Assembly: GCF_964340395.1 (NCBI RefSeq)
Contig: NC_135567.1
Coordinates: 15,192,806 to 15,256,805, forward strand
Direction: 5' to 3'
Origin: Glandiceps talaboti
Taxonomy: Eukaryota; Hemichordata; Enteropneusta; Spengelidae
DNA: 64,000 nt
How positions within the stretch are numbered: the first letter of the stretch is position 1; every line of letters starts with the position of its first letter. The notes under the pieces are model-generated. The model searched no databases. It worked only from the letters and a program-made list of their open reading frames with translations, and was not told the DNA's origin. Positions 24,975-37,539 of this stretch are shown piece after piece. The position numbers and the translations under genes were made by a program.

Positions 24975-25990
24975 ATCGATGTCTTTCCTAATACGTACAT
25001 CTGTGGAATACAACTGTCAGTTGATTACAACTAATGTGTATGTGATGTGAAGAAAAGTACATTAAACAACAGAGCCATTGGTGCCTTAGGCATTTATTGA
25101 TGCCTAAAATACTGACAAAATGAAGAGCCAAGATAATCAGGGCCAGTAATTGTATGACAAGTTCTGAATAGAGTTCATTATATCAATCTATATCTAGAGT
25201 GAATGATGAGTTCCTTGGCAGAAACATCTGTGGAATACAAATGATCAGTATGTACATATTGATACATTTTATACGGATTACAAAAAAAGAACAGCAGGAT
25301 TGTAGATTCTAATTATGATATATGGATGGATGAAATGCCAAGACAAAAACACCCATGATATAAAATATATCAAATGGGTATCCAATATGTCAAAAACAAT
25401 GTTGCAGCTACACTCAAGCAATTACTACAGACCCATGAATAAGCAACGACACGCTTTATACTGAGCAGCGGGAGTAATAGACTGTTGGTTCAATTATCAT
25501 TATGTATGGCTATATTTTCTATACAACTTTAATCTCAGTTGTAATGTGTTTAATGATCTATAACTTGTCACTTTTTAAACACGATTGATTCAATCAGATC
25601 TCTTAACTATCACCTGATAATCAGTTTCTGTCACAAACATTTGCGAAATACAAATGTCAATTATGCTGGTGATAGGAAAATGAGCGTCAGGACCGTAAAT
25701 GACTTAATTACGTCCGGTGGTTTAACGAATTCCAGTGTCAAAAACACCCATAGCAAATAATATATCTCTCTTGTTATTAATGGCATTGATTGCAACAGAC
25801 TCAGAAACACAAAAGCTCTAAATATTTTTGATGGCTTTGATGAAATGCAAGTAAAGAACATCCAAGAATGTATCACCTTTTAACATGCTTGAAAACATTA
25901 GAACAAAACTAGTACTTAATAAGGACTGCCTGTTGCAAACATCTATGACACACAACTGTCAATTAATTACACACTAATACCCATTGCATG
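24975..25990. repeat. Degenerate repeat of about 200-400 bp spacing, four copies
   Basis: AAACATCTGTGGAATACAA-like words recur at about 24998, 25225, 25637 and 25938, followed by TGTCAGTTGATTAC-like text. CAAAAACACCCAT occurs at about 25346 and 25739. Confidence 0.5.
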
Positions 25991-27670
25991 GATAAAAGGA
26001 AATTAATCGCAACAACTTATGTAGTGATTTAAATATCTCTAGATACTGCAGTGGAATTCAAGGCCATGTATGTGAGTGGCCGGTAAGAGAGGATTCGAAA
26101 TGCCAGAACAGATATGTTTGATTGGTCGGTTGGTTGGTTGGTTAAGAAGTGTTTTTTCAAATCTGTTGTCACTGTAAAAATCCTACATCCATCAAGCTAC
26201 GGGTGAATGAAAAAAATCTTGCATATCGTTCAGAAGATCTGACTGTCACGTTTATTCTAACAAAAGTAAAATCTCTTGACTGTAATGATTATTATCAGGC
26301 CCTCCTTTGTATATATTTCAGAACATCCTGTTAATTATACATGAATTAAAAACTGCTCAGTGACTGCTTTTTACTCTTACCTTATTATTGAACAGCTTTA
26401 GTGATTGAACATGGATTTTTGAAAATGGTATGCGAATTTGAAAGACATTCATGAACTTCCATTTAGCAATTATCTAATGACGCGTAAACAGTGAAAGCTT
26501 CACTTAGGTTTATCATCCTATCCATTGTGTATTGGGGACAGATGAACGGTTGCCATGGTAATCAAGACTTGTCTTTGTATATTCCGTCACAAATCTTGCC
26601 AACACTGCTAGTTTTGCTGATTTTGTTTCCCAGTCATAGGTATAACTCGTCACGAGAGACGTGTCCCCAGGCCATGGCTGTCATGAATATGATGCCAAAC
26701 TGTCAAGTAATTATTCCATACCTTTTGATCGAAATGTACATGCTGATTGTACATTACTTACATTCAGTATTTCGTGGCAAAATTTAATTAGATATTTTCA
26801 AATATGTAGTATAAAGAACACAATGAGCGAATGCACCAGGTATTTTGAAGAAGACTGTTGCATAATGAGCTTGTATGTCAAGGTGACCGTGTACTCAGCA
26901 GTGTGGAAAGTACCATATCAAAACTATTGTTATTACTGATAAAAAGCTTTGTAAAGAGTATAAACTTTACTACCAACTTCCATGAGAGGTTCCAGTCATA
27001 AAGTATTTCAATACACAACCGGGTATACTAATGAGCTAAATTTGCATGTAAAGTGATTTCGCAGGTGTTTTGTATACTGTGTCTCTAGTCTGTGCAATAG
27101 TGAAGGAAGTATTTGTCTAATGGTAACAACTTTGCTGGGAATATTCCTCCGGGAAATGTTTCCATCAAAGTTATTGTACATGTGTTTAATAGTTTGTATC
27201 TGTCACTGTAGTGAAAGATGGATTTGTAAAAGGAAGAATACTTTACTGTAAATTCTCTTTCGGGAATTCTCCTGTCAAAGTTGTTTCAAATCTCGTCTTT
27301 CCATACAGTGCTATGTATTGTGTACACGCTGATGGGTTTGCACGCGCTACGCTACAAATAATGCTATGACATTATTATAGACACAGCGTAATCAAATATT
27401 GATCAAGAGAAAAATTCTAAATCGAGGAGAAACGTACTGTTGGAATATTGATTTTAGTGTGTGAAACATATTTGACATTATACAATCAATAATGCTACTT
27501 TGCATTTAAGATAACACGCCCCATCGTATTGTATATGGGGGACTGTGACCTATTTCCATTAGCTTTAATGTCAGTGTCTGAAACCTGGTATGTAATGATA
27601 CGCCAATATGAATTTATGCAAACATAAGTACTACTAGTTCGAGAGAAAGAAAATTAAACCAAACCTTTTA
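25991..27670. other. Unique intronic sequence
   Basis: A 98-codon frame (26491..26787, plus) starts with hydrophobic residues but shows no recognisable family. (GGTT)n lies at 26128-26141. Confidence 0.4.
27293..27360. mobile_element. Partial relative of the 17.1-kb inverted-repeat element
   Basis: TCTTTCCATACAGTGCTATG, TATTGTGTACACGCTGATGG and TTTGCACGCGCTAC match the interior of the 16942-17270 element at 16980-17035 with a few changes. The terminal repeats are not visible. Confidence 0.55.
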
Positions 27671-27674
27671 ATCC

Positions 27675-27855
27675 GAATAGCGAATATCACCTGTACAATA
27701 ATCAGACCAGGATACCGAGTTTTCGTTAATGGTTTGGCCTTTGGGTTAAACGGTGGCCAATTGTGATAGATGAAGCAATAAAACAGCGAACATAACAACT
27801 GTCAGAACTGGATACCGATTTTTCGTTATTGATTTGGCCTCTGGTTAAACTGTTA
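27675..27855. repeat. 100-bp tandem duplication
   Basis: GGATACCGAGTTTTCGTTA and GGATACCGATTTTTCGTTA lie 100 bp apart, each followed by TTTGGCCT.TGGTTAAAC. Confidence 0.75.
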
Positions 27856-28077
27856 TGGTAACAATTCTTACCAGCAGACGATTGTTAAAGTTTCACTTTA
27901 CAAAAAATGGGTTTTACAATAACTGTAAAATTTGGTACTACAATTAGCAGTAGTGAATCGTTTTCTTCGAATAAATGCAAACAGGTATCTGTTAATGTTC
28001 CACTTTATATAAGTTGTTTCGATCACAAAATATCCCTTTTTGTTGCAAGTGCACAGACTGAAAAGCAATAAACAGAT

Positions 28078-28162
28078 ACACACACGTACACAACAAACAC
28101 ACACACACACACACATAACAGACACACACACACAGACACACACACAAATACACGTACATGTA
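28078..28162. repeat. Interrupted (CA)n
   Basis: CA-rich with GACA and AACA interruptions. Confidence 0.85.
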
Positions 28163-28715
28163 CAGACAAACAGACATCACAAAACATACCCATTTAGATT
28201 GCATAAAACGCTCTCTCTCTCATGCTTCTTTGACGGCTACAAGCAACTTGGTTGAAAGAAATGTTAACACATTTTATTGGCATGACTGAGTAAAGATTGA
28301 ACGTTGGAGGGGCGCACAGTAAAGAAAAGCAAATTATATTTTGTCGAATGCCACTACTAGAAATAAAGACATTTATTGTAGTAAACTTTGGTCTCCAGAA
28401 AGCCCATTAATCATCTTTTTCATACATTACTTATATTATTTTTTGATCTCCTCAATTTTGCATCAATGTTTGCTTTTCAATTATATCATTTCCTAATGTG
28501 TTTCATTAGCCATGAAGTATTAGTGACATAAAGGCTGTATCACTACTTTAACTCCAAAATTACAAGTGCAATCACATCACTCATACTTTCCACGGGTGGA
28601 CGAAAACACCCACGAGGGACATGATAGTGGTATTCGTTATTTTAGTATTTGTTATATCTCATTACATGTCATCTGTATCTACAGTAAATACTCAATGACT
28701 TTGACCTCCGGATCC
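28163..28715. other. Unique intronic sequence
   Basis: No feature recognised. Confidence 0.45.
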
Positions 28716-29665
28716 AGCCTTGCATGACATCATTAGATAGCTAACTTGATACATGAAATAAAGATTTCTAGCTTCAATAACAACACATGCGGCATGTTAT
28801 CATTAGATTATAGCTAACTTGATACATGAAATAATGTATGATAGTTTCAATCACAACACATGCGGCATGACATCATTAGATAGCTAACTTGATACATGAA
28901 ATAAAGATTTCTAGTTTCAATCACAACACATGCGGCATGTTATCATTAGATTATAGCTAACTTGATACATGAAATAATGTATGCTAGTTTCAATCACAAC
29001 ACATGCGGCATGTTATCATTAGATTATAGCTAACTTGATACATGAAATAAAGTATTCTAGTTTCAATCACAACACATGCGGCATGTTATCATTAGATTAT
29101 AGCTAACTTGATACATGAAATAATGTATTTTAGTTGCAATCACAACACATGCGGCATGTTATCATTAGATTATAGCTAACTTGATACATGAAATAATGTA
29201 TGCTAGTTTCAATCACAACACATGCGGCATGTTATCATTAGATTATAGCTAACTTGATACATGAAATAATGTATGCTAGTTTCAATCACAACACATGCGG
29301 CATGTTATCATTAGATTATAGCTAACTTGATACATGAAATAAAGTATTCTAGTTTCAATCACAACACATGCGGCATGTTATCATTAGATTATAGCTAACT
29401 TGATACATGAAATAAGTATTTTAGTTTCAATCACAATACATGTGGCATGTTATCATTAGATTATAGCTAACTTGATACATGAAATAAAGTATTTTAGTTG
29501 CAATCACAACACATGCGGCATGTTATCATTAGATTATAGCTAACTTGATACATGAAATAATGTATGCTAGTTTCAATCACAACATATGCAGCATGTTATC
29601 ATTAGATTATGGCTAATTTGATACATGAAATAAAGTATTCTAGTTTCAATCACATTACATGCAGA
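28716..29665. repeat. 73-bp satellite, 13 copies
   Basis: The unit runs GCGGCATGTTATCATTAGAT, TATAGCTAACTTGATACATG, AAATAAAGTATTCTAG, TTTCAATCACAACACAT. GCGGCATG recurs at 28789, 28862, 28932, 29005, 29078, 29151, 29224, 29297 and 29370, i.e. 73 bp apart except one 70-bp unit. Two spacer types (AAAGTATTCTAG and AATGTATGCTAG) are interspersed. The end copies are the most diverged. Confidence 0.95.
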
Positions 29666-30376
29666 ATCTTGGTCTCACTTTCTTATCCATAGTTACCCGT
29701 CCTTCACCTCACATTCTACCTGCCTTCAAACAGTTTCACACGCTCCAACACACGGTCAGCGTGTCCTTTAATATACATATAGCCACAGGGAATATCAGAT
29801 AAAAATATCTCTTAAACGTGTCAATTGTATCTAAAGAGAGGTCGACTAATCGTGTTTATAGCGAGTACAAAAATAACACTCACATATTCTACGAAAAGAA
29901 ACACGCGCATTAGAAAACTGCCTATGGACATATGTCATATAATTAATACCAAAGTGGTTATATGATACTCTTTGTGTGAAGGGCTGAAACACAAATAAGG
30001 ACAGCTGGGCAGTAGTATTTGGTTTGTAGATTATTTATAGTGAATATACAGCACTGTCAGATTTTTTTTCAAATCGACATTGAATTAATATTAAAGACGT
30101 GACCTTTTAATACATCATTAAAATTATATAATTATAGATACACGTATCTTAATTTGGCACGTTCGGCTATATATTGCTGTGCAAAGGTTGTAGATTAAAG
30201 GACTTATCAAAAGGTGGAAAAATCACGACATTTTTAGTCAATAGTCTTTTACATTTGGTTACTGTTATGTACGAAAACATTAGCTGTGATACATTGTGAA
30301 AAGATAAGTGAAACTGTAACATACTACACTCGCACAGTAGTGCATAATCAGAGGTACACAGACACAGATAAACGGA
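29666..30376. other. Unique intronic sequence
   Basis: No feature recognised. Confidence 0.45.
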
Positions 30377-30502
<126 letters not shown>

Positions 30503-30650
30503 GGACTGTTTCATACGTATTTTGATGTGTTGATGCGTAAATGTTATTCTGTATCTGTTTTGATATGAAATGGATTTCCTGTTCCTTGTTTGGTATTATA
30601 CAGAATTTTTTTTTTAATTTAGCAAATCAATTACCATGATGTTAGCGTTG

Positions 30651-30708
30651 TTAATTTGTAATATGTTAATTTGTAATATGTTAATTTGTAATATGTTAAT
30701 TTGTAATT
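30651..30708. repeat. 15-bp tandem repeat
   Basis: Nearly four copies of TTAATTTGTAATATG. Confidence 0.9.
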
Positions 30709-31170
30709 GATCTAGCGATTTTACATCAACATTCGTTGTTGGTCTTTGTGATAATACGGATGCAAATAAAATGTCAACTTTTGAACCTCCGGAGTCAATA
30801 GAACCTGAGACAAACCTACACTCAATAAAGCAAGGTTCTTATACTAAATGGAACTGCAATGAAAACATTTTATATGACTAGTGGAAATAACAAAGTGTGC
30901 TTTCTGAATCCGTCTTCCTGCTCTACGTTGTTGATTTGTAGATTATCGATCGATTTATATCATCATTCATTGTTGGATGATTGGTGTCTTTTTTGTGGTA
31001 CGGATCCAATTACTTAGTCAACTTTTGAATCTCTGGAGTCAATAAAACCTGAGGCCAACCTAAACTCAATAAAGCCATGTTCTTATACCAAGGGAAAATG
31101 CAATGAAAACATTTTTATATGACTATTGGATTTAACAAAATGTGTTTTTGAATCCGTCCTCCTGTTTGAG
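30700..31170. repeat. Tandem duplication of about 240 bp
   Basis: Copy 1 (about 30700-30928) and copy 2 (about 30929-31170) share CAACTTTTGAA, TCAATAAAGC, GTTCTTATAC and TGCAATGAAAACATTTT in the same order with about 10-15% visible differences. Confidence 0.8.
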
Positions 31171-32273
31171 GAAAATTGATCTGTTTTTACGTCTCACAAG
31201 GTTAAAAAACATGTTACTGTAATTTAGATTCTACAGTCAACTTCACGTCTGACTGGATGTTTGCCGTTGGCTAGTAAGAGCGTGCGGTAAACATACATTC
31301 ACGTTCTGGACACGTCTTTCATTTCTGCTTTAAAACATTGCTGTAAGGTAAACTTGTTGTTTTGTTCAGACTCACAGGAAATTGTAGTGTACGAAATTAG
31401 TGATGCATTCCTTGTCAATAGGATAAAACATTCGTAACATGGGGCGTTACAGATACATAAATGCAAAAAAATTCACACATATTTACGGCACAAAGCTTTT
31501 CGCCTGTGTTTGGAAAACATATTAACTATAACTGCACTGCATTAATTATTTGTATCTGAGGTATTACCTTTTCGACCAGACAACTAACACCACACCACAC
31601 CAACTGAAAATTAGTAATAATGTTCTAACACTTATCAATAAGCCGTACATCAACAAAAAACAATTCATGATCGCATTGGGGTATTGAATTTTGGGTGCGG
31701 ACCCAAAATCAATTTGATTATATCATATTATATGTACAGCTACACAGATAATTTTACCCACAGGTGATTCAGTAGTGTGAAGGGTGTACACTATTATAAG
31801 TAAATCATTATATCTAATAAACAGTTTTCAAAACAGTTCTAGTTGCCCCTAGTGCAGATTGTAGGTGCTATAGCAACATGACACACTAATATCACGCAAT
31901 TAATAAACAATAGATGAATTAATTGCTATATTAATAACAATTATATTGGCATTGCGTAACAAGTGTAAGTAATTGCCTAGGGATGCCTACCCACACCTTT
32001 GATATCCCTCGCATGTAAAACTGTCTGGACATACCAAGTGTGTCATTTATATACCTTGGAAATGATACAATTCAGTTTCTGGTAACAACTATTAAATATT
32101 AAAACAAAGATATATTATCAAAGTGATAAACTGATGTCGCAAGATACCACAGTGGCAATTGAGGTTTCCGCTGACTAAGATATACATAAACTAAAACCAT
32201 TGTTGTTTGTGGCAGACTGCACAAGATATCGATGCCTCTGTTGTACAATACAATCACCCAGTAATCAAGATAG
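31171..32273. other. Unique intronic sequence
   Basis: GGGTGCGGACCCAAAAT near 31694 has a relative at about 41170 (GGATGCGGACCTAAAAAT), each followed by similar AT-rich text, so an old dispersed repeat is present. No gene seen. Confidence 0.45.
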
Positions 32274-32302
32274 TACATACATACATACATACATACATAC
32301 AT

Positions 32303-32393
<91 letters not shown>

Positions 32394-32407
32394 TACATAC
32401 ATACATA
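32274..32407. repeat. (CATA)/(GCAC)/(CA) microsatellite, 3' side of the LINE
   Basis: Directly abuts the LINE 3' end; on the LINE strand it reads (TATG)n, then (TG)n and (TGCG)n. Confidence 0.9.
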
Positions 32408-32409
32408 GT

Positions 32410-33319
32410 AGGTTTTATTTGCGTTTCACGGCCACCGGCCCAAATGCAAAGGTGGATGCATCAGAAAAAAAGTGGTATTAACAAAAACAATTGAAAAGAT
32501 AAATACAATTTGAAAGACTCTGAAAATACAATCGTTCTGAAAATCGATATATACATTCAAATGATAATGGGAGCAATCACGTCAAACATACCTTATCTCT
32601 AAGCCTGATTGCTTTATGTACAAAATTGCAGAGTTTAAGCAAAATATCTGAATCGGTTGATCTCATAAACTATTAGTAAACTTAAAGTAATTTGATTCTA
32701 AAAACATATCACATGGCAAGTATTGGATTCTTAAATTATTATAAAGTGGGCATATTACGAGAAAGTGATATTCGTCCTCTACCATATTTGTGTTACAGAT
32801 TTTGCAAAATCTTTCTGTTGGAGGGATGTTCCGTCTCCTCCCGTTTTTTATTTCAAGAGGAAGTACTGATAATCGTAAACATGCAAGTGCCCCAATAGCT
32901 TGTAGGTTACAGTTAAGATAAAAATATTTTTCAGATTCCAGTAGATTCTTGAAGTGAATATATGTGCGAAGTTTGGGTTTCAATTCCAGGTTTTCCTTCC
33001 ATTGTTGTTTAAGTACGTCTTTAACTCTGAGTTCAAAAGTGGAAAGAAAAAGTTGTTTGTCACCAACTTCCTGGGCAATCCAGGCAAAACCAAAACCAAA
33101 AGAATATAAAATTTTCTTAACCGAGGTGGCCCATGTATTTCTGCCCATGTTGTCTAGATTACAGAGCATTAAATATGCTTGCCTTGGAATTCTATGTGCG
33201 GGCATCTCTAGTAGATTCAACCAAAATGTGATACAGCGCTTTAAAGTGGAATAATAAATTGGCAGGCGACCACATTCGCCGACTACAACCTCGTTCGCAG
33301 CAGTGGTTGGGACCCCAAT
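32410..33319 (-). mobile_element. 5'-truncated non-LTR retrotransposon (LINE) 3' end
   Basis: A minus-strand frame from about 33319 to a stop at 32663 encodes the C-terminal region typical of many metazoan LINE ORF2 proteins. It begins GECGRLPIYYSTLKR, includes KLRTYIHFKNLL and GRRRNIPPTERFC, and ends in a CCHC knuckle (C-K-I-C, then EYHFLVIC, i.e. H-x4-C). After the stop, the usual tail (RSTDSDILLKLCNF and onward) continues in another frame to a TGA at 32577, so one frameshift separates them. The 3' end reads GCAAATAAAACCTAC and runs into (TATG)n. Endonuclease and reverse transcriptase are missing. (TATG)/(ACGC)/(CA) microsatellites flank both sides. This is a dead copy. Confidence 0.85.
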
Positions 33320-33376
33320 ACATACATACATACATACATACATACATACATACATACATACGTACGTACGTACGTA

Positions 33377-33408
<32 letters not shown>

Positions 33409-33506
33409 CACACAGACATACATACATACATACATACATACATACATACATACATACATACATACATACATACATACATACATACATACATACATACATA
33501 CATACG
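33319..33506. repeat. (CATA)/(GTAC)/(GCAC)/(CA) microsatellite, 5' side of the LINE
   Basis: Same unit types in the same order as 32274-32407, abutting the truncated 5' end of the LINE fragment. Confidence 0.9.
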
Positions 33507-35117
33507 TGTATGCAAATGCGTAATTTCGTTATAGAAAAAATAATATCAACAGTAATATTAATAAACAAACGTATTGACAAGAGATGATAATTGCGGTAAT
33601 ATTTACATATCGAATAATAAAAGTGATACTAAGTTATGAGATAAAGGTTTCGGGTTGAACTTAAATATTACTCTCGGCATGGTTATTATTTTGGTACATA
33701 TCAGGTGCCAATAGTTTAAAGCTGTATAGTTTTAACTTAAACAATTTCTAGTAGATTGTTTTGTCCTGGAATGCAGGTGTGTCAATCGTGTAGTAGGTTG
33801 AACTTTGTGTACTATCAGATTACAGTACTGCAATCAGCTAAAGTGCAGCTAGTAAGTGTTAAGAGATGTCTTCAGTGCATTAATACATCAAGCAAGGAGG
33901 AAAGTAAAATGAAAACTTTAATCTGTGTTCGCTTTCAATATCTAAACTAGATCCTCACCCGCCTACCTTATCCTCCTATGATATTACTAATGTATACATT
34001 AAGATCTAACATGATATACTAAACTCGTTAGTAGTTCAGCCTTTGGTTTTATGAGACAGACACAAACTAAAGCTATTCTCGCAACATTGATACAAGTGAT
34101 AAGCTATTGAATGGACGTTGGTTTAATTATAGTCTCAGTAGGGAGGCGTCTCTGAAAACTAGTTTATTTAGAGTTCAGTTACCTTGAAGGGCTGTTTTGA
34201 GACTTCCAATGTTTACACTATGTTGATCACAGGGTGATTAGATTCATACAACAAGAGGAACCACTATCACCCACTTGTGTAATCTATCACACTGAAGAAC
34301 AATATATTTAGTTTATATCTATCTTAATAAACTGAAGGATGCATTACAAGTACCGTATTCAAACAACGAGCACATACTTAGAATGACATAGTGTCTCAAT
34401 GTACAATTCATGACTAAATAAATTATTAGTACTTCAAGAAAGCAGTGTGCATACAGTTTACATCACTGTGCAAAAACGTATACCCATGTGGATAAAATAA
34501 TATGATTAACTTACATCTGTTGGGAATGCATTTTATCTGTTTTCGTTGTTTTATAATACATGAATATCAATAATAACCTCCCTGACCTTGATACGTGGAT
34601 AGATTTTCAGATCTTTGTGGCGTGGTTTACAGCGTGGCTATTCAAATGAAACGTTGAATACGTCATCACAATGAAACCGTTTGCTGATTTGATGAGTGCA
34701 GACAACATCATATTAAGTATGTCACTGAAAGACAGTCTGACGTCACTTAATTATTGCTGATGTTATGTTGATTAGGTAATAGATAATTTAAATAAATCAA
34801 TAACACATCTTTAAAGCTAATTAGGTATGGATACTCTGCAAGATTGCGTGGTTTTGATTTACGTTACTTACTGCGAGAAGAAAATATAGCAGGATCAGGT
34901 GTTTTTTTCTGTCTTATTCAAATGAAACACAGCTAAAGTACATAACAGTTGAAGCGTTACTAACAGACAACTAGAAGTTATCGTGAGTATTTCTTACTTT
35001 GACATTTAGGTTAATATGATCAATACAACCAGTGAAGCATGGCGACCATAATATGTCTTCATCTCTTCAATAGCAAGTACATTCACAACAAAATCATTAT
35101 ACTCCGCATGGAGAGAG
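33507..35117. other. Unique intronic sequence
   Basis: No coding signal or clear element. Confidence 0.45.
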
Positions 35118-35369
35118 AATAGGGAACTTGTACACCCGCCATTTTGAATGATGCATCATGGGAAATGTGATAATAAATACTAATCAATTAGCATTGTAAA
35201 CAGTAATTTTACTGTTTGTAACCACAAATAATCAATTCATAGTCACCCTGAACTCTGTGTGGGAGGTTTATTTTATCAGTAGCTCCAGATTAGGTATTAC
35301 GATAACCACCGATAATCCCACAGTCCTTTGCGTTTGAGCATGCTCAGTCTGGATTGCAAGTTCCCTATT
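35118..35369. mobile_element. 252-bp MITE with terminal inverted repeats
   Basis: Begins AATAGGGAACTTGTA and ends TTGCAAGTTCCCTATT, which are inverted repeats. The inside shares long stretches with 13955-14210: TGCATCATGGGAAATGTGAT, AATACTAATCAATTAG and ATCAGTAGCTCCAGATTAG. There is no coding capacity, and I could not identify a clear target-site duplication. A transposase family cannot be named from the ends alone. Confidence 0.75.
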
Positions 35370-35379
35370 GTCAATCCAT

Positions 35380-35660
35380 GAACGTTGTTTAACGTCCACA
35401 TTATTCAAACAGTGCATGTATAAAATGTAATACATTTGATCAAAATTCATATTTTTCTTAAATAGTTTTTTAATGTTATACATCGACATTTCGTAACAAT
35501 TCCTTCAATGACATCACATAGTGTGTAAGCAGCTGCCTGTATGCATAAGATAAAATTGATTTGGTCGCAATTCATATATTCCTCAAATAGGTCTGCGAAT
35601 TGGAAAATCATTTTTATGGAATAAAGATAGCAATAATTTATCAATTTTCTTTGAAATAAT
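35380..35660. repeat. Possible pair of related segments
   Basis: Two minus-strand segments translate to related patterns (LFKKNMNFDQMYYILYMHC and LFEEYMNCDQINFILCIQA), about 145 bp apart. This may be an old tandem duplication. Neither is recognisable as a known protein. Confidence 0.35.
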
Positions 35661-35837
35661 AATGTAATGATCAATTGTACTGGTACTGTTGCTTTTAAAA
35701 ATGATGTGAGTGTGGGTCGAAAATCATTATTATTGATAAAAGATCAGCATTTTGTAACGGTTTCCTTTTGAGGAGTATTCACATCAATGATTCCGTAAGA
35801 ATAGAAATAAACTACTTTCACACTTTTGTCATTAATA

Positions 35838-35926
35838 AATAAATAAATAGATACATAGATAAATAGATAAATACGTATACATACATGCATGAATGAATGA
35901 ATGCATACATACATACATACATACAT

Positions 35927-35976
<50 letters not shown>

Positions 35977-36065
35977 ACACACACACACATACATACATAC
36001 ATACATACATACATACATACATACATACATACATACATACATACATACATACATACATACATACA
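35838..36065. repeat. (AATA)/(CATA)/(CA) compound microsatellite
   Basis: AAATA/ATAGATAA-type units, then CATA, CA and CATA blocks. Confidence 0.95.
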
Positions 36066-37520
36066 GGAAAATACGGGTGGTCTGAGCGACCTTATACAAG
36101 AATAATATGAACAGGAAAGTTGATTTTTTGTGTACTTTTCCTAGGCTCACTTTGCCAATTTCACAAACGGACAGCATGAACACAACACCATACAGTACAC
36201 AACGTATTTGAACACAATATTTTAGCTCAATGACTGTCAAATCCATTAGTTAAGTAGGTGAGTTGGACCTTATGATTATTCGAATCACGTCTTTATATAT
36301 AGACCATAAATCAATAAATGGATTTTCTTAAGACGGCATATTTAAAAGAACTGTGAGTGGTTACTTAGCAATGACTAACCATGTATTATACCGGTTTGAA
36401 CAAAAAATATGGAATATATACTCTGGTCGTTCTAGATCACAATGCACGTCCATGTCACGACAATGGGTGTCTACGTCATTGGTTCTGCTGTGTTCGAAAT
36501 ATGAGTCAAAACGCTCAAAATTGCCATTACTGTCTCCGATATTTCATTGATATCACTGACAATAGTATGATTATAATATTCCCCAATATTTGTCTCCATT
36601 CAGCCGGAAAATACTCGTGACTTGTGTCACATTTTTTAAATGTCGTCAAACCGAGAATGGAGGAATTGCATGTATTGCACACTAAATGCACTTGAAGTAT
36701 TCTTAATTAGTTCTTGACGTTTAAAGGTACGACTGCCTGTGCCTGGGACCCTATTTTGCATATGACTGACTGTATGTTTAGGGGTGGAGAACTTGTGATG
36801 ACTCACTGGCAAGTAATCACAACAATATATACATTCCCTATCTGGGTTGTTCACATGTAAATACCGCATATTTGAATAATCCTGAGTGACACACAATCTA
36901 AACAGCTGTTTGCAGGGGAGTTTGTCTCATTTTGAAAGTTTTTTTCATTCTATGAAACAAACAGATTGCTTTTCAACTAATTTGTGTATCAGGTTACCAT
37001 CCTACAACATTCACAAACAATTTGTACATACATACATACATACATACATACATACATACATGACCTGTGTGTTTCTCGGAGCACAGAAAAAATGCTGAAA
37101 AACAAGACCCAGAAGCTAGTACTCTGTACAGCAGTTTGAATTTCCCGCATTTGCATAGATTAGCCATAATCCTCTTTATATAGGGCAGTTCTGTGTTTAA
37201 GTATTCCTCCAATATTTCAAAATGAACGTAGTAAACAAAATTACCAGGTAATATATTTTTCCTGTTATATACTGTCACTACGCACAGTGCATATTGACAA
37301 TCTACCTGACATCGTGAACAAACGCGACAGGAATGTATTAATTCATTTTTTTTTCAGTTACCCATTCCAAAACAAAAAAAAACTTGTTTTCTGTATGAAC
37401 TGTGATATTTCGGTCACGCAATGAAAGGTGCAGAATTTACCCCGGGGGTGGGGGGATTGGCTAAGTTACTCTAGTAAACATTTTGCCCACGGAAATTGAC
37501 CCAATAATGTTTGTATACAT
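36066..37520. other. Unique intronic sequence with a short (CATA)n
   Basis: (CATA)n at 37026-37061; a G-rich patch CCCCGGGGGTGGGGGG at 37441-37456. No exon recognised. Confidence 0.45.
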
Positions 37521-37539
37521 GTTTGTCCAAAACCGTTAT

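Noticed and set aside
26491-26787. 98-codon plus-strand frame with hydrophobic start
   Set aside because: Composition and length are compatible with chance; no family or splice partner recognised.
28716-29665. CRISPR-like regular repeats
   Set aside because: Contiguous 73-bp satellite monomers with no unique spacers, in a eukaryotic intron.
35268-35674. Paired minus-strand frames with similar peptides as a two-repeat gene
   Set aside because: The similarity is explained by weak DNA duplication; one frame overlaps the MITE and no known family fits.
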